Origin: Pascua guehoae
Taxonomy: Eukaryota > Basidiomycota > Tremellomycetes > Trichosporonales > Trichosporonaceae
DNA: 64,000 nt
Reading direction: 5' to 3'
Assembly: GCA_001600415.1 (NCBI GenBank)
Contig: BCJX01000009.1
Span: 931,925 to 995,924, forward strand
The notes under the pieces are model-generated. The model was given only the letters and a program-made list of their open reading frames with translations. It did no database searches and was not told the origin of the DNA. The position numbers were made by a program, and so were the translations under genes. Shown piece by piece: positions 1 through 14,826 of the stretch (the stretch's first letter is position 1; each line of letters opens with the position of its first letter).

Positions 1-10
1 TGACCCCCAG

Positions 11-113
11 ATACAGACGCGTACGGCGTGCCCATCGGATACCAGTACATGTACCCGCCGCGCTACGTGAGCCTCCCCCCGAGGCTAGCACTCACACGCA
101 GGGATATTACTAG
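11..113 (+). CDS. C-terminal end of an unidentified gene (partial at left edge)
   Basis: A plausible last part of a gene that begins outside the window. A branch-point and acceptor-like sequence (TGACCCCCAG, 1-10) precedes an exon 11-66 that reads TDAYGVPIGYQYMYPPRY. A GTGAGC donor follows, then a 35-nt intron (67-101) ending in CACGCAG, and a last exon 102-113 encoding GYY and a TAG stop. The intron size and signals match those of the other genes here. The tail is rich in tyrosine and glycine, which does not identify a family. The call rests only on splice logic and could be chance. Confidence 0.35.
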
Positions 114-460
114 CCCCCGAAGCAGACTCGAGCGCGTCCCCAGCCCCCGCCGTAAGAGCGGCAAAGTACTTGCCACGCGCCACGACGAGACAACCCGCCT
201 CGTCCACCGCACACACGCCATATCGACTCCTCACTCTCGCGTTCACGCCCGTCCGCATCCCGATCCCGCCCCTGCCCCTGTGTCCTCGCAGCGAATTGTG
301 CCATGTATGGCTGTCTCCAGTGTCAACGTGTTGCAAGGCTGCTGGACTTGTCAGGCGAGCTTTGTCTCTTCCTCTGCGAGTTGTCAGATGTGCCAGGACA
401 ATCGGGGAGCCAGCCCGTGTCAGGACAGAGTCATTCAAGTCAGAAGTGCTTAGCAGGTCG

Positions 461-650
461 TCTCCTCCGTCTCGTCTCCTCCGTCTCGTCTCCTCCGCCT
501 CGTCTCCTCCATCTCCTCTCCTCCGTCTCCGCTCATCTGTCTCCTCTCTCCTCTCCTCCGTCTCCTCCGTCTCATTTCCTCCGTCTGCTCTGCTCCGTCT
601 CCTTTCCTCCGACTCCTCTCCTTCGTCTCCTCTCCTCCACGGCGATCGAG
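461..650. repeat. Pyrimidine-rich low-complexity tract (TCCTCCGTCTC units)
   Basis: About 190 nt made of irregular tandem copies of CCGTCTCCTCC and variants. All T/C on the + strand with scattered G. It lies between the gene end at the window edge and tRNA-Gly. Long frames across it are artefacts of the repeat (EETEERR-type peptides). I see no gene between 114 and 677. Confidence 0.8.
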
Positions 651-677
651 GCTCTCCCTGCAAGGCTACTATCAGCG

Positions 678-748
678 ACATCGTTGGTGAAACGGTATCA
701 TGCTACTTTGCCATAGTAGCGGCAGGAGTTCGACTCTTCTACGATGTA
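678..748 (+). tRNA. tRNA-Gly(GCC)
   Basis: A full cloverleaf can be drawn. The acceptor ACATCGT (678-684) pairs perfectly with ACGATGT (741-747). The D arm is GTGA/TCAT, and the anticodon stem CTACT/AGTAG closes the 7-nt loop TTGCCAT, giving anticodon GCC. The T arm AGGAG-TTCGACT-CTTCT has one G-T pair. The discriminator is A748. No intron, unlike the other tRNA genes in this window. Confidence 0.88.
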
Positions 749-2207
749 TTCTGCATGAGACAGTGTCTCATGGGTTACCTTTTGGCGTGGCAGGGCAGTC
801 GGGGGATAGGGTGGTGCGCGGGGGTACTTGGTGTTGTGCTGCTGTGGCAATGAGGTGGACAGTGCGCCAGGATCACGCCGGGTGGGACCGTTTATTAACC
901 CAGCATAACACTGGACAAGCTGCAAGCTGGCTGTTCCCAGAATAGCCGTGAGCACGACGTTTCGGCATCCGCAACGATCCAGATATGTCGTCAGGTAACA
1001 AAGTTCCAGAATGCGTGTTGCGAGACGAGGCAGAGTATCGTGCCGGAACAGGTGTCGTCCGCCATGAGCCTTTAACCCGTGAGACGTTCGACGTGGATAC
1101 ACGATCAGTCACAGTCAACACGCACTAAGCATAAGTCGCGAGCTTGATATGCCGCCTCATTAGACATGCCCATGTCGCGTCGCGTATGGCCTGGCCATGT
1201 TTCGTGCCCAGTACCCACGTAGTACCTTGTTGGCGTCGAGGTGCGTTACAGCCGCCGGCCATACAGAGGCACTAGGCGCTCTTGTATCCTACACAAGGAC
1301 GAAACAAGCGGGAGGTACAAGGTCGTGCCTACACGTACACTGCAGGTGACAAACGCGCGCGCCTGGCAAACGCGGCTCGGGTGATCGAGCACTGCTGTAG
1401 TGAGATGTGAGTGCAGTTGCTTGTCGGCGTTGTTTACTTGTTCCTAGGGTGGGGAGCGGCAAGCGGCAAGGTTTTTGTCCATGGCCTGTCCAACATGTCG
1501 GATGACAGCATTGTCCCTCTCGTTACATGTTACAGATTGTCGGATCTAACACTGGCCATGGCGGTCATCCCTAGGCGACCGTGGGAGAGCGAGAGGTGGG
1601 TGGTTGTCTGACGTGGCGGGCGGGATCAAAAGCATGTTTAAAAGCACCGCCTCTCAAGGGTTTTTGTACCCTGGGCGTTTTTGCATAGCATTTTTGCTGA
1701 TAACCTACAAAAGTCACGAGTCGAAAGGAAGGCTGCGCACACTCTGCGTGGGTGCGTGCACCCAGCCAGGACCTCCACCACAGATCACTAGGATAGCGCC
1801 CAAGCCAAGCTTTGAAAGGGTGTTTAGCGCATCGTCCTTTGTGCCTTGACGCCTCGTTTCCCTGGCCTGGGTTTATCTCTCTCTCTCGCACCCCCCGCAG
1901 GATCAGGCTACAGGCTCCAGGCCGTGTTGGCTGCGCTGCGCCTGCGAGCTGTGGGAGGGTGGGTGGGCTTGGTGGTGGTGGCAGATGTCGTCAGACTGTG
2001 GATACCCACTTAGTACCTCCCTCTACTGTGCTTGCCTTGTCCTTTTGTGTTTCTCTCCACATACGCTGGCACCTACCTCTTAGCGTCGTCGAACCAGTGT
2101 GTCCTTTGTCCTTTTCTCACTCATCCATCCACAACCAACCAACAAACCCCTTCCCTCACCACCACCAAACCCACTCGCCACCAGACAGCCTTCTCTTTTT
2201 TCCCGTC
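749..2207. other. Intergenic, upstream of PIL1
   Basis: About 1.46 kb without a gene I can support. Open frames are short and lack splice-compatible continuation. The last 300 nt are rich in C/T and should contain the PIL1 promoter and leader, but I recognise no specific site. Confidence 0.6.
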
Positions 2208-5840
<3,633 letters not shown>

Positions 5841-6681
5841 GCAGAGAGAGAATGAGAGTACTACAAGACGAGACGAAGGGAGATGGGTCAATGCCCGCCG
5901 CCGTGGATTCCTGCAGTATCGAAAACGTACCCCGTGTTCCCTGTCTATTTAGAGTGGTGGTAATAGCGAAACGACTGTTGATGAATGCTCCTCTAGTGGT
6001 TTGCGCTCGTCGGTTGAGTGCGCTGTTGTGGCACTGTTCTGCTTTTCAAGTCTCCAAGTCTCCCATCATTTTCGTCTTGTGTGGGTCCTGGATCTGTTGT
6101 GTACCCGTCCGTGCCTTCCTCCCGCTACCTCGTCTTACACTCACCTGCTTCGTCCACCTGCTGCGTCTTCCTGCTGCCTCCGTAAGCAGTACTTGGGCCA
6201 CAGCTTGCCGCCAGCTCGCCCACTCCCCACAGCAATCGTCTTACCTCCCCTCCCCTCCATCCGTGCACCGTCCAACACGCAAGTCTAGGTTCTGCATGGG
6301 TACACCGTTCCAGCTACCAGAGATACGGAACGCTACAGTGGATCCACCGGCCGTGGTCCGTGTGTTTGCTTCATCGTGGTTGTTTGTGTGAACCTGCTGC
6401 GCCGTGGGTGCAGACAGGCTGCAAGCGTCGCAATCGCTCCACACTGGGTCGTGGGGTTTATCGTGTCTCCTTCCGATCGTGGCGAGACGAGTCGCACTGC
6501 GCAATCGGCACTTGGTCACTTGCACTTGCGCCCTCTGTTCGCGCCCTCCGTTCCACACGTCCGCACTTGGCCCCTTCGGCACTCGCCCCCCGTCCGCACT
6601 TCAGCACTCGCACACGCCCGCGCCCACACATCTCAACCCCAGCCGCGCCGATGGCAAACTCAAACTCGCCGCACTCGCAGC
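5841..6681. other. Convergent intergenic region PIL1/SCAMP
   Basis: 840 nt between two convergent stop codons. Holds both 3' UTRs. No coding or RNA gene seen. Confidence 0.6.
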
Positions 6682-8840
6682 CTAGCTGCGGAAGAGCTTG
6701 AAGAGCATGCTCAGACCGGCAAACTCGGACTTTGCGTTGCCCCACGAAATCTCGGCATTGTGGTTCTTGAAGTTCCACACGAGCTTGTACAGGACCAGAC
6801 CGCCGATGAGCTGGAAGGCCCAGCCGACACAGGCGATGATGCCAAAGATGCCCGCAATCCAGTGCTGGTCGATGAGCATGCGGATCGTGTTGAACAGGCC
6901 GCTCGAGCCCGTGTCTGAGGTCAGCGTGGCCGTGCGGGGAAGGATCCCATCGGGGCAAGAGATCAGAGGTCCCAAAGTCTCGTGGGAGACAATGCTTGTC
7001 GGTACTCACAAGGCGCGCCAATGGTCATGTAGAGCGCAAAGAGGATGTGGCAGCCGCCAAAGATAAAGTACATGTCTGCGGTTAGCGTGGGCTCAAATTC
7101 GGCGCGACTCTGACACCAGCTGGTCTGTCCTCCCTTGCTCAATCAATCCAGAGAGTAAACTCTCCTGGCGATCACCTTCCCAGACCCTTGTCCACACCTC
7201 AGTCACTCTAACTCCTACTCACAGAACAGAATCGCTGCGCCGCGCTTGTTGATCCGCCGCCAGGCCGTGTACACGGGGTAGTACCAGAGGACAAACGACA
7301 GGAGGGTGATGAAGACGAGGTAGCCGACAGACGCCGAGAGAGACGAGCTGGGCGTTAGCATGTCGCATTCTGTAGAGGGTTTGGAGGCCGCGGGGGGGAA
7401 GGGAGGGGGGGGTGCGGTATAGGGGAGCAAGTTGAGAGCTAGGCGTGAGAGGTGGCCAAGCCCAGGCGTAACCGTCGTGCAGGTCTGGCCACAGGCTCTG
7501 TCCGCAATATTGTCGAGACTAGAATCTGCAGCAAAGATCCACCGTACGCACTCGCACACCACTTTCAGCCCCGCACCCCCGACCCATCGCAGACACGCTC
7601 CAGACACTCTGTCTACTCACACACCGCCAGCAAACCCGCCAATGACGAGACACAGGCACCCGACAAAGTTGAAGAGGAGCGTGGCCTCGAGCTCGAGCCA
7701 GTACCAGTACAACAGGCGCGCGTTGCGCTGGTGCTCGGTCGGGACCAGGGTGAGGTCGTGCACGAGGAACGGGATGACTGGGGTGTTAGTGGTGGTGACA
7801 AATGTGGGTCCAGAAGGCCATGAATATCGTGGAGCGGAGTTGGTTCAGTTACACAATGGCCGCAGGATGGCCATATCCTGTCATGATGTCGTCTGAGAGT
7901 TTTGGCGTACTCTCTGGTCGTAGTACCGGAGAGATATCGCACGCACCACACCTTGGTACCGTGGCACGGGCGCGGCTGCAGGCAGTGGACGGGAGTCTAC
8001 AACCCATGGAGCTCATGGGGGCCCACATCGATGATCCCAAGTCTCTGATGGCCTGTTCACCAGCACAACATACGGGACGCGCCTCGCGCCACAGCCGACA
8101 ACCCGCAGCAGTACGAGACAGCAACACGGAGGGCAGCGATGGAGAGCAGAGACCAGTCCTCGAGTCCGAGAGTACGTCCCAACTCCCCATGGCTTCTTTC
8201 CGGCACCCCAGCTTGGATCCCTCCTTCAACGCTGATTCTGGGTTCACGCCAACTCTCCTACCTGCCCTTCTCAACAAAGATACCGCGACCACCCCGAACT
8301 CCACGATCCGAACTCTCGGCATCGTCACACCTCCCGCCCCCGCACACTCGCACCCGCACTCGCACTCCTCGACTCGACACTCACAAGGCGGCCAATTCGG
8401 CTTGTACTGCGCCACCTCTGCCTCCCTCCGGGTCAGCTCTTGCTCGCGGCGCTCGAGCTCCTGCTGCTTGCGCTCGAGCTCGCGCGCGCGCTGGTCGTGG
8501 TCGGCGACATATGCGCCGATATTGTCAATGCCGCCACTGGGTGCCGCGCCGCGCGTCTCGAGCGAGAATGCAGAGTCGTTGGCGTGGTTGAACGGGTTCT
8601 GGTTCTGGTTCGACGTGTCCGCGAACGGGTTTGCGTCGAGGGCTTGGCCGTAGCCTGCGGGTGGGTGTTAGTATCACGGCGGTGGCGGGGGGGGGGTGGG
8701 GGGGGGGGGCATGTTGGGGTTTGGAAATCCGAGCTCGGGGCGTCGCGCAGCTCGGAGCGTGCGAACACAACAATCCCATGCAGACATGGTCTCCGCGCCC
8801 GCCGTCACTCTCGCTCGTGCACACGGCCAGACGTACTCAT
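6682..8840 (-). CDS. Secretory carrier-associated membrane protein (SCAMP)
   Basis: Six exons on the minus strand: 8837-8840, 8385-8654, 7621-7777, 7223-7347, 7010-7075, 6682-6914; 284 residues. Exon 1 is only ATGA, joined by a GTACGT...CAG intron to GCTACGGC, so the protein starts MSYGQALDANPFAD. The order is typical of SCAMPs: NPF motifs (ANPFAD, QNPFNH), a coiled coil rich in Glu/Arg/Gln, the PNWPPFIPFLVHDL entry, then four membrane segments. Between segments 2 and 3 lies a version of the SCAMP E-peptide (LWYYPVYTAWRRI). SCAMPs act in post-Golgi and endosomal membrane recycling. The gene is divergent from GatB. Exon phases sum to 285 codons including stop. Confidence 0.92.
8687..8709 (+). 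repeat. G tract in SCAMP intron 1
   Basis: Ten G, one T, twelve G on the + strand (C-rich in the SCAMP transcript). One of four G/C homopolymer tracts in this window that fall in a first intron. Confidence 0.85.
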
Positions 8841-9307
8841 GATGGCCGGGGGGTTGGTGGCGAGGTTGTGGTGGAAAGAAGTGACGCGGAGGCCGAGAGT
8901 TTTGTTGCTGTTGAAATGAGTTGGGCTCTGGGACGACGACGACGACGACAAGACAGTGCCGAGCACAGCCAGCACAGCACAGAGCACAGCAACACTCTCT
9001 CCGTCCTACTCCTCTCACGCCACCGTCGTCGCGCCTTTCAAGCCCAGGCATGCAGTGGCGCGGTGGCAAACTTGGACCCACGTGGAGAACCCTGAAATGA
9101 GCCAAGGGATACAGGGAAAAGGGCAAAGGGATACAGAAGCTCTAAAGCTTATCACAACCAAGCAAACATGTGCTTCCAATGACACGTGTAAATTACCACG
9201 TGGCCGACCTCCACTTTGGACTTCCGAACTGACCAGTCCAAAGATCAACTGTCCTCACCGTCATGCTACCTTCCCTCACGCTCTTGTTGTTGCCCACACC
9301 TCCGACA
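8841..9307. other. Divergent promoter region SCAMP/GatB
   Basis: 467 nt between the two start codons. Contains a short CAC/CAG-rich stretch (AGCACAGCCAGCACAGCAC, about 8958). No TATA box recognised. Confidence 0.5.
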
Positions 9308-11344
9308 ATGTTCTTGTTACGAAACGCAGTAAGACGTCCTCATGGTCGCCTTCTACTTCCATCAGCCCATGCTGGTCCCAGCCGCCTCGCCTCGCGCGCA
9401 GCGAGCTCGGCAGCGACAAAACCCGATGACGGGTGGGAGCTCGTCATCGGGCTCGAGATTCATGCGCAGATCAGGACGGGGAGGAAGCTCTTCTCCAGTG
9501 AGATCGTCTTGCACTTATTGATGCCTGATCTCACACTGCAGGAGCAAAGATGCGCCACGAGGACGCGCCCAACACGCACGTCGAGCTCCTCGACGCCGCC
9601 TTCCCCGGCACACTACCTGTGAGCTGCTCGCCCCTTACTCCGGTATTGACAGCTCCCAGGTTATCGACCCCGAGGCCGTGAGACTTGCGACTGTCACAGC
9701 CCTTGCCTTGGGATGTCGTATAGTGAGCTCACTTGGTTCGCTTTTATGAGCTGACGCCAGAATCCTCGGTCAACATTTGACAGGAAACATTACTTCTACC
9801 ACGACATTCCTCCATCGTACCAGATCACCCAACATTACAGTGAGCTTTTCTACACAAGGTCGCGAAGCTCATGCCAGATCCCATTGCAAGAGCAGGCAAT
9901 CTGCGCTTTGAAGCGGGCGAGCAGGGCGTGCAGCGGACGTTTGACGTTGGCATCATTCAGCTTCAGATTGAACAGGTACGCCAGCTGGGACGGCGCACAC
10001 GAGGCTACAGCTGACGGCAGGATACGGCCAAGAGCCAGACTGTGGGCAATAATGTGCTCGTCGACTTGAACCGTGCGGGGACTGGGCTCATGGAGATTGT
10101 CACTGAGCCACATATGAGGTGAGATCAGAACGAGGAAGGCAGGTGGGGAACGTTGCAAGGGACAGTTGAAGGGAAGGAAGGAAGGATCACAAGCTGCAAG
10201 GATGCTGACAATAGGTCTGCCGATGAAGCTGGAGCGTTCGTCCGCAAACTGCAGGGATTATTGCGGCGTGTCGGCTCGGGTGATGGCGACATGGAGAAGG
10301 TGGGTGCATATGCCGGCCGTCAAGCTTACCCACCAGGGCAACCTCCGCGTCGACGTTAATGTCTCGGTCCGCCGCCCAGGCGCGCCGTATGGTACCCGTT
10401 GCGAGATCAAGAACGTCAACTCTGTGCGCTTCCTTCAACAGGCTATTGGTGGGTGTCATTGCTGCTTATTTTTACAACGCTTACCCACGCAGAGGCCGAG
10501 CGGCGCCGACACATTGCACACTACGAGTCCAATCCGTCCACACCGCTACGTCAGGAGACGCGCGGTCTGAACGAGCTGACCGGGGAGACGTTCAGCCTCC
10601 GTACCAAGGAGGAGGCGGAAGACTACCGATACATGCCCGATGCCAACCTCCCCGCCATTGCACATAAGGAGGTGAGCTAAGTTTCCGTAGTGAAAGCTGA
10701 CATCAGGGATACCTCGATACCCTTCGTTCTTCTGTACCCGAGATGCCCTGGGAGACTGTCGCCCGCCTCACCAAGATGTACGGGCTCGACAGGCGAGACG
10801 TCGAGACGCTCGTTGGGCTGGACGAGTACACTGGCGCCGGCGTGGCCTACTTTGAGGCTGTGGCAGGTAGCGACGCTGCTCTCGGCAGGAAGGTGTCTAA
10901 TTGGTGAGCTCCCATGTCTTTGTAGGAGTAGCTGACATCAGGATCACCCACGAGCTCCTCGGACAGCTCAACAAAGCTGGCAAGACTTGGTCGCCCGATG
11001 TGGTCCCTGCCGGTCTGCTCCATGACATTATCGTCGCAGTAGAGGGCGGGAAACTGACTGGCACCGTTGGCCGCGCCGTTCTCAAGCACGTTGTTACCTC
11101 TGAATCCACACCTGGGGGTCTCGAAGACCTACTGAAGGAGCTCTGCATCGCGCCTGCTGCCGCCGAGGACCTCCGTGCCACCTGCGAGGCCGCCATTGCC
11201 AAGCTACCAAAGGAGGCGGACAAGGTGCGCAAGGGCAACGAAAAGGTCGTGATGCGGCTGGTGGGCGAGGTCATGAAGATGAGCAAGGGGAGTGCAGACG
11301 CGAAGCGCGCGCGGGAGGTTCTGCTCGAGATTCTTAAGACATAG
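9308..11344 (+). CDS. gatB/PET112: Mitochondrial glutamyl-tRNA(Gln) amidotransferase subunit B
   Basis: Eleven exons: 9308-9497, 9542-9618, 9660-9722, 9761-9839, 9878-9975, 10021-10118, 10215-10299, 10337-10448, 10493-10671, 10707-10903, 10942-11344; 526 residues. GatB is the kinase/tRNA-recognition subunit that with GatA converts Glu-tRNA(Gln) to Gln-tRNA(Gln). Family motifs are in order: [82 protein letters not shown], and a C-terminal YqeY-like helical region. The N-terminus is basic and Ser/Ala-rich, fitting mitochondrial import. An in-frame ATG at 9263 would add 15 residues; 9308 is preferred because [14 protein letters not shown] begins a better presequence. All phases agree. Confidence 0.93.
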
Positions 11345-11962
11345 AGAGAGGGAGGGGTGCCACTCTTGGGACCCATTGCATGCATCGCACAACTGTAGGT
11401 AGAGTTACGTCCTCTCTTGTCTTGTTTCCGTGTTGTGTGTCTACATGCTCTTAAGCGTGTGCCGTGTGACTGTTACAGCGATCTTTTGTTCATGTCTGTC
11501 TTGATTGACTTTCAGCGGTCATTTCCCCCAATGACGACTTGTGGTCCAAGGACATGGCTTGGCAAGAGCTCAATTCCTTTGGTGTGATGAACTGCAGTAC
11601 GTTAAGGGGGGGGCCTTGGTTGGGCGGGGTAGAGGGAGAGGGCAGGCCCAAGTGGAGAGTTATGATGTGGGGCGGGAGGGTGTGTCAATGTGTCAATGTA
11701 GCTATGTGGCGCAGCCGGACCAGGAAACTCCCCCCAGTAAGACGGATCTCCACACATTGCTAGATGCCACTCCACGATGATTCAAAGCACCACATCAGCG
11801 CCGGAGCCACGAAGAGTAATGACCGTCAGAGATCCCAGTGGCCTGGCCAGTGACTCCAGAAACTCGATAACCGCGTGCTGAGAACAAGCAAACTGTTCCA
11901 TTCCAGAGACTAGGGCACACGATTTCACATTTTGGCGTGGCGGCCCTGAACAGAACTGTACA
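11345..11962. other. Intergenic, GatB 3' side
   Basis: 618 nt with the GatB 3' UTR. No gene seen. Confidence 0.6.
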
Positions 11963-12046
11963 GGTCCGATAGTACAGTGGTTTAGTACACAGGTTTTTGA
12001 GGCGCCTTCAATACCTGGAACCTGGGTTCGAACCCCAGTCGGACCT
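11963..12046 (+). tRNA. tRNA-Gln(TTG) with 11-nt intron, copy 1
   Basis: Acceptor GGTCCGA pairs fully with TCGGACC. D arm GTAC/GTAC, anticodon stem CAGGT/ACCTG, T arm CTGGG-TTCGAAC-CCCAG. The anticodon loop is TT-TTG-A followed by an 11-nt insertion (GGCGCCTTCAA) at the canonical position after base 37, then T38. Without the insertion the tRNA is 73 nt. Two further copies lie at 16466 and 16658. Confidence 0.88.
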
Positions 12047-12321
12047 TGAACACCGAGAGGATCCCGGAACGCACGAGTTCTTTTTTGTGTTGGCTGTTGC
12101 TGCCCCATTCACGCTGGCTGAGCCAAGTCGGGCCCGCTCGAATGGGTACGGTACACCAGGGCAGACAAGGATGGCCTGGAGCGAGCAGATGGGCTCAACG
12201 GCCATGGATGGAGCAAGGTTCGCCGAACGCTCAAGTACACACAATCTGCATCCTACAACTGCACAAGCTACTTCTGTGGCCCTCAAACCTTTGGGAGACT
12301 TTTAGTATCTTTGTCCCAGTC

Positions 12322-14208
12322 CTAGAGCTTTGCAGTGACGAGCTCGCCCCTGTTGTCGTACTCGTTGTAGCGCTCCCAGTCGATGGCGATGGGGGCATAC
12401 AGGAGCTCCTCGGGGATACCAAACGCCTCGACGAGGGGGATCGCGTCGGGCGCGAGGTCGGCGACGGCGCGAGAGAGGCGGTCCTCGACCGTGCGCGCGA
12501 CGTCGACGGGGACGAGCTTGTGCGTGACCAGGAAGCCGAGCTCGCGCTCGACGACCGCGAGGCCGTGGACCGTGGCGATGCGGGTGAGGACCTTGCGGGT
12601 TTCGGGGTCCTGGGCGTTGTCAATCTGCGCGACAATCTCGTCCATGCACAGGCGTTCGCCGTAGGCGGTCGCGGCGCGCTGGATCGCGACGCTCTCCTCG
12701 TGCATCCACACGTCGAAGAGGTCGCGCTTGTCCTTGCCGAGTTTTTTGTCGAGGGCGCCCGAGAGCTCGGCAAGGGCGCGGTGCGAGAAGGCGCGGATCA
12801 GCTCGCGCAGCGTGTGGGGGTCGGAAATGTCGTCGGTGGCCGAGACGGCCGAGCCCTTGGGCATGTCCACCTTGCCGGCCTGGACGCCGGCGAGAAGCTC
12901 CTTTGCGACCTTTTGCATGAGAACAGAGTTGTCGCCCTCGGCGGTGATGCCGGCGTGCGCAAACGTAATGGTGCTCGCGAGACGTGAGGCGGCGAGGTAG
13001 CCCTGTCCGCCGCAGCGCTCGCGGCAGATTGAGCCGGTGCGCTCGGCATGCCACGTGACGAGGGGCTTGATGACGCAGACACGGCGCACGACGTCCTCGG
13101 GGTCCGACTTGGGGTTGGCCCACACGTTCTTGACGTGGTTCATGCCCATCGAGAGCGCGTACGTGCGGGCCACGAGGGGGATGAGCGCGCGCTGCTGCAG
13201 CTGGTACGACAGGATGGGCGTATCGCTCAGGCCCTTGGGACCGACCGTCATGCGTGTGGCCGCGTAGCGGATCGCAATGGCGAGCGACGATTTGGCCGAG
13301 CTGAGCGTCATTGCGGCAATGCACAGACGGCCAGAGAGGAGCTGGTCGGCGACCTTGATGAAGCGCCCGCGGCGCGAGGCAATCGTCGACGAAAACTTGC
13401 CGTTGGCATCCACCTCGGAGTGGCGGTTGAGCAGGTTTTCACGGGGCACGCGCACATTGTGGAACGCGAGCAGTGCATTGTCGACGCCGTCCAGGCCCTG
13501 CTTGCGACCCATGTCGCGGATCGTCACGTTGGGGAGCACCTCGAGGTTCTTGTCACGGATCGGCACGAGAATGGCGTGCACGCCCTCCTCCTTTCCGCCC
13601 ACGTTGAGCTGCGCAAACACGATACAGTAGCGCGCATGGATGGCCCCGTTGCTAATCCAGTACTTTTGGCTCTTGGGCGTGGGCGAGTTGACGACAAACT
13701 CGCCCGTCTTGTCGTCGTACACGGCCGTCGTCTCCATCTCGATCGCATTGTTGCCGTACCCGAGCTCGGTGAGGCCAAAGCACCCAGTCGAGTCGAGGTG
13801 GTCAATCTCGGGCAGCAGGTGCCGGTGGCGGTCAGTGCCCAGCTTGAGCAGCGTGCCGCCAAACAGGTTGAAGTGGACCGTCATCTTGGTCGTGCCCCCC
13901 GGGTCCACCATGCCGAGGCACTCGTGAGCCGCAAACACATTGAGCGGATTGCGCTCAAAGTCGAGCACAGAGATAAAGCCCTTGCGCGCAACTGCCTGCA
14001 GGCGCGCAAACGCCCGGTCACGCTCCTCGGTGAGCGGGATGTCGAAGCGCGGCACAAACAGGTCGCGGTTGGCAATCATGTAGGCCTTGAACTTGGCGCG
14101 GTTCTCGGCATTGTCCGCGTCGAGAATCGCATTCAGCGCCTTGGGGGAGAACGATGGTGGGGCGTCGTTGCCGTGCAGCGTGGAGAAGGCCGATTTCGAG
14201 CGCACCAT
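12322..14208 (-). CDS. Peroxisomal acyl-CoA oxidase
   Basis: A single-exon gene of 628 residues. It carries out the first step of peroxisomal beta-oxidation, acyl-CoA to trans-2-enoyl-CoA with H2O2 release. Visible signatures are the flavin/substrate region [53 protein letters not shown], the [11 protein letters not shown] motif, and [17 protein letters not shown], which holds the Glu of the usual EGDN catalytic motif. The C-terminus ends AKL, a good type 1 peroxisomal targeting signal. Length is slightly below the 650-700 typical of fungal Pox proteins. Lack of introns is unusual among neighbours, which are heavily interrupted. Whether it acts on short, long or branched acyl chains cannot be told. 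Confidence 0.92.
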   Translation of the reverse strand: MVRSKSAFSTLHGNDAPPSFSPKALNAILDADNAENRAKFKAYMIANRDLFVPRFDIPLTEERDRAFARLQAVARKGFISVLDFERNPLNVFAAHECLGMVDPGGTTKMTVHFNLFGGTLLKLGTDRHRHLLPEIDHLDSTGCFGLTELGYGNNAIEMETTAVYDDKTGEFVVNSPTPKSQKYWISNGAIHARYCIVFAQLNVGGKEEGVHAILVPIRDKNLEVLPNVTIRDMGRKQGLDGVDNALLAFHNVRVPRENLLNRHSEVDANGKFSSTIASRRGRFIKVADQLLSGRLCIAAMTLSSAKSSLAIAIRYAATRMTVGPKGLSDTPILSYQLQQRALIPLVARTYALSMGMNHVKNVWANPKSDPEDVVRRVCVIKPLVTWHAERTGSICRERCGGQGYLAASRLASTITFAHAGITAEGDNSVLMQKVAKELLAGVQAGKVDMPKGSAVSATDDISDPHTLRELIRAFSHRALAELSGALDKKLGKDKRDLFDVWMHEESVAIQRAATAYGERLCMDEIVAQIDNAQDPETRKVLTRIATVHGLAVVERELGFLVTHKLVPVDVARTVEDRLSRAVADLAPDAIPLVEAFGIPEELLYAPIAIDWERYNEYDNRGELVTAKL

Positions 14209-14826
14209 GTTGTCGATGTGAGGATAGAACGTGGAGTCAAAGTTGAATCAAGATGGACGTCGCGTCCAGAGTCACACGAGGTGCCGGGTACTGCGTGCGG
14301 TGCATGCCGTGTGGAATGAGCGCCCATTGTCGCACGCGTACGACCTCCCGTTGACGTCATAGTCACGTGCAACTTGACGCGAACACGTGAACTGAAGAGG
14401 CGGGATTGCTGAAGCGATCGAAGCGATAAGCTTTCAAGCTGTTTTAAACGGAAAACTCGTGTGTGACTCTGTGTGGCACCCTGCGGGACCACGGTCCAGA
14501 GCATCATTGTGATAGCGTCGACGCTTTCATTCCCATCACATCCCAACGCATCGCGTCCGCCTCCTGACCCCTCAAGAATACTCGGCCTCATCGCTTCAAC
14601 CTGAAGGGAAATGCCTCTCGAAACGTACCCCGTAGCCCGTAGCCCGGCTCTGCCGAACTCTTGGCCCAACCGTTACGCAGTCGAGCCAAGTGCCAAGAAA
14701 TCTCAGCAATGGTACTGACGCTCCTCGTTCACCGACGCGCTCCTCCACATCTCCGCTTCACTACTTCTCCGCCGTCGCTAAATACTCACGCCTCTCTGCA
14801 ATGCATGACGCTTCCCCTAACAACAC
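14209..14826. other. Region between ACOX and the NOX relic
   Basis: 618 nt upstream of both the oxidase (minus strand) and the NADPH oxidase relic (plus strand). No gene or clear element. Confidence 0.5.

Noticed and set aside
85..681. 198-codon minus-strand frame with EETEERR repeats
   Set aside because: Translation of a pyrimidine microsatellite; overlaps tRNA-Gly start.
13048..14319. 423-codon frame on the + strand
   Set aside because: Antisense shadow of the acyl-CoA oxidase, whose frame carries all the motifs.
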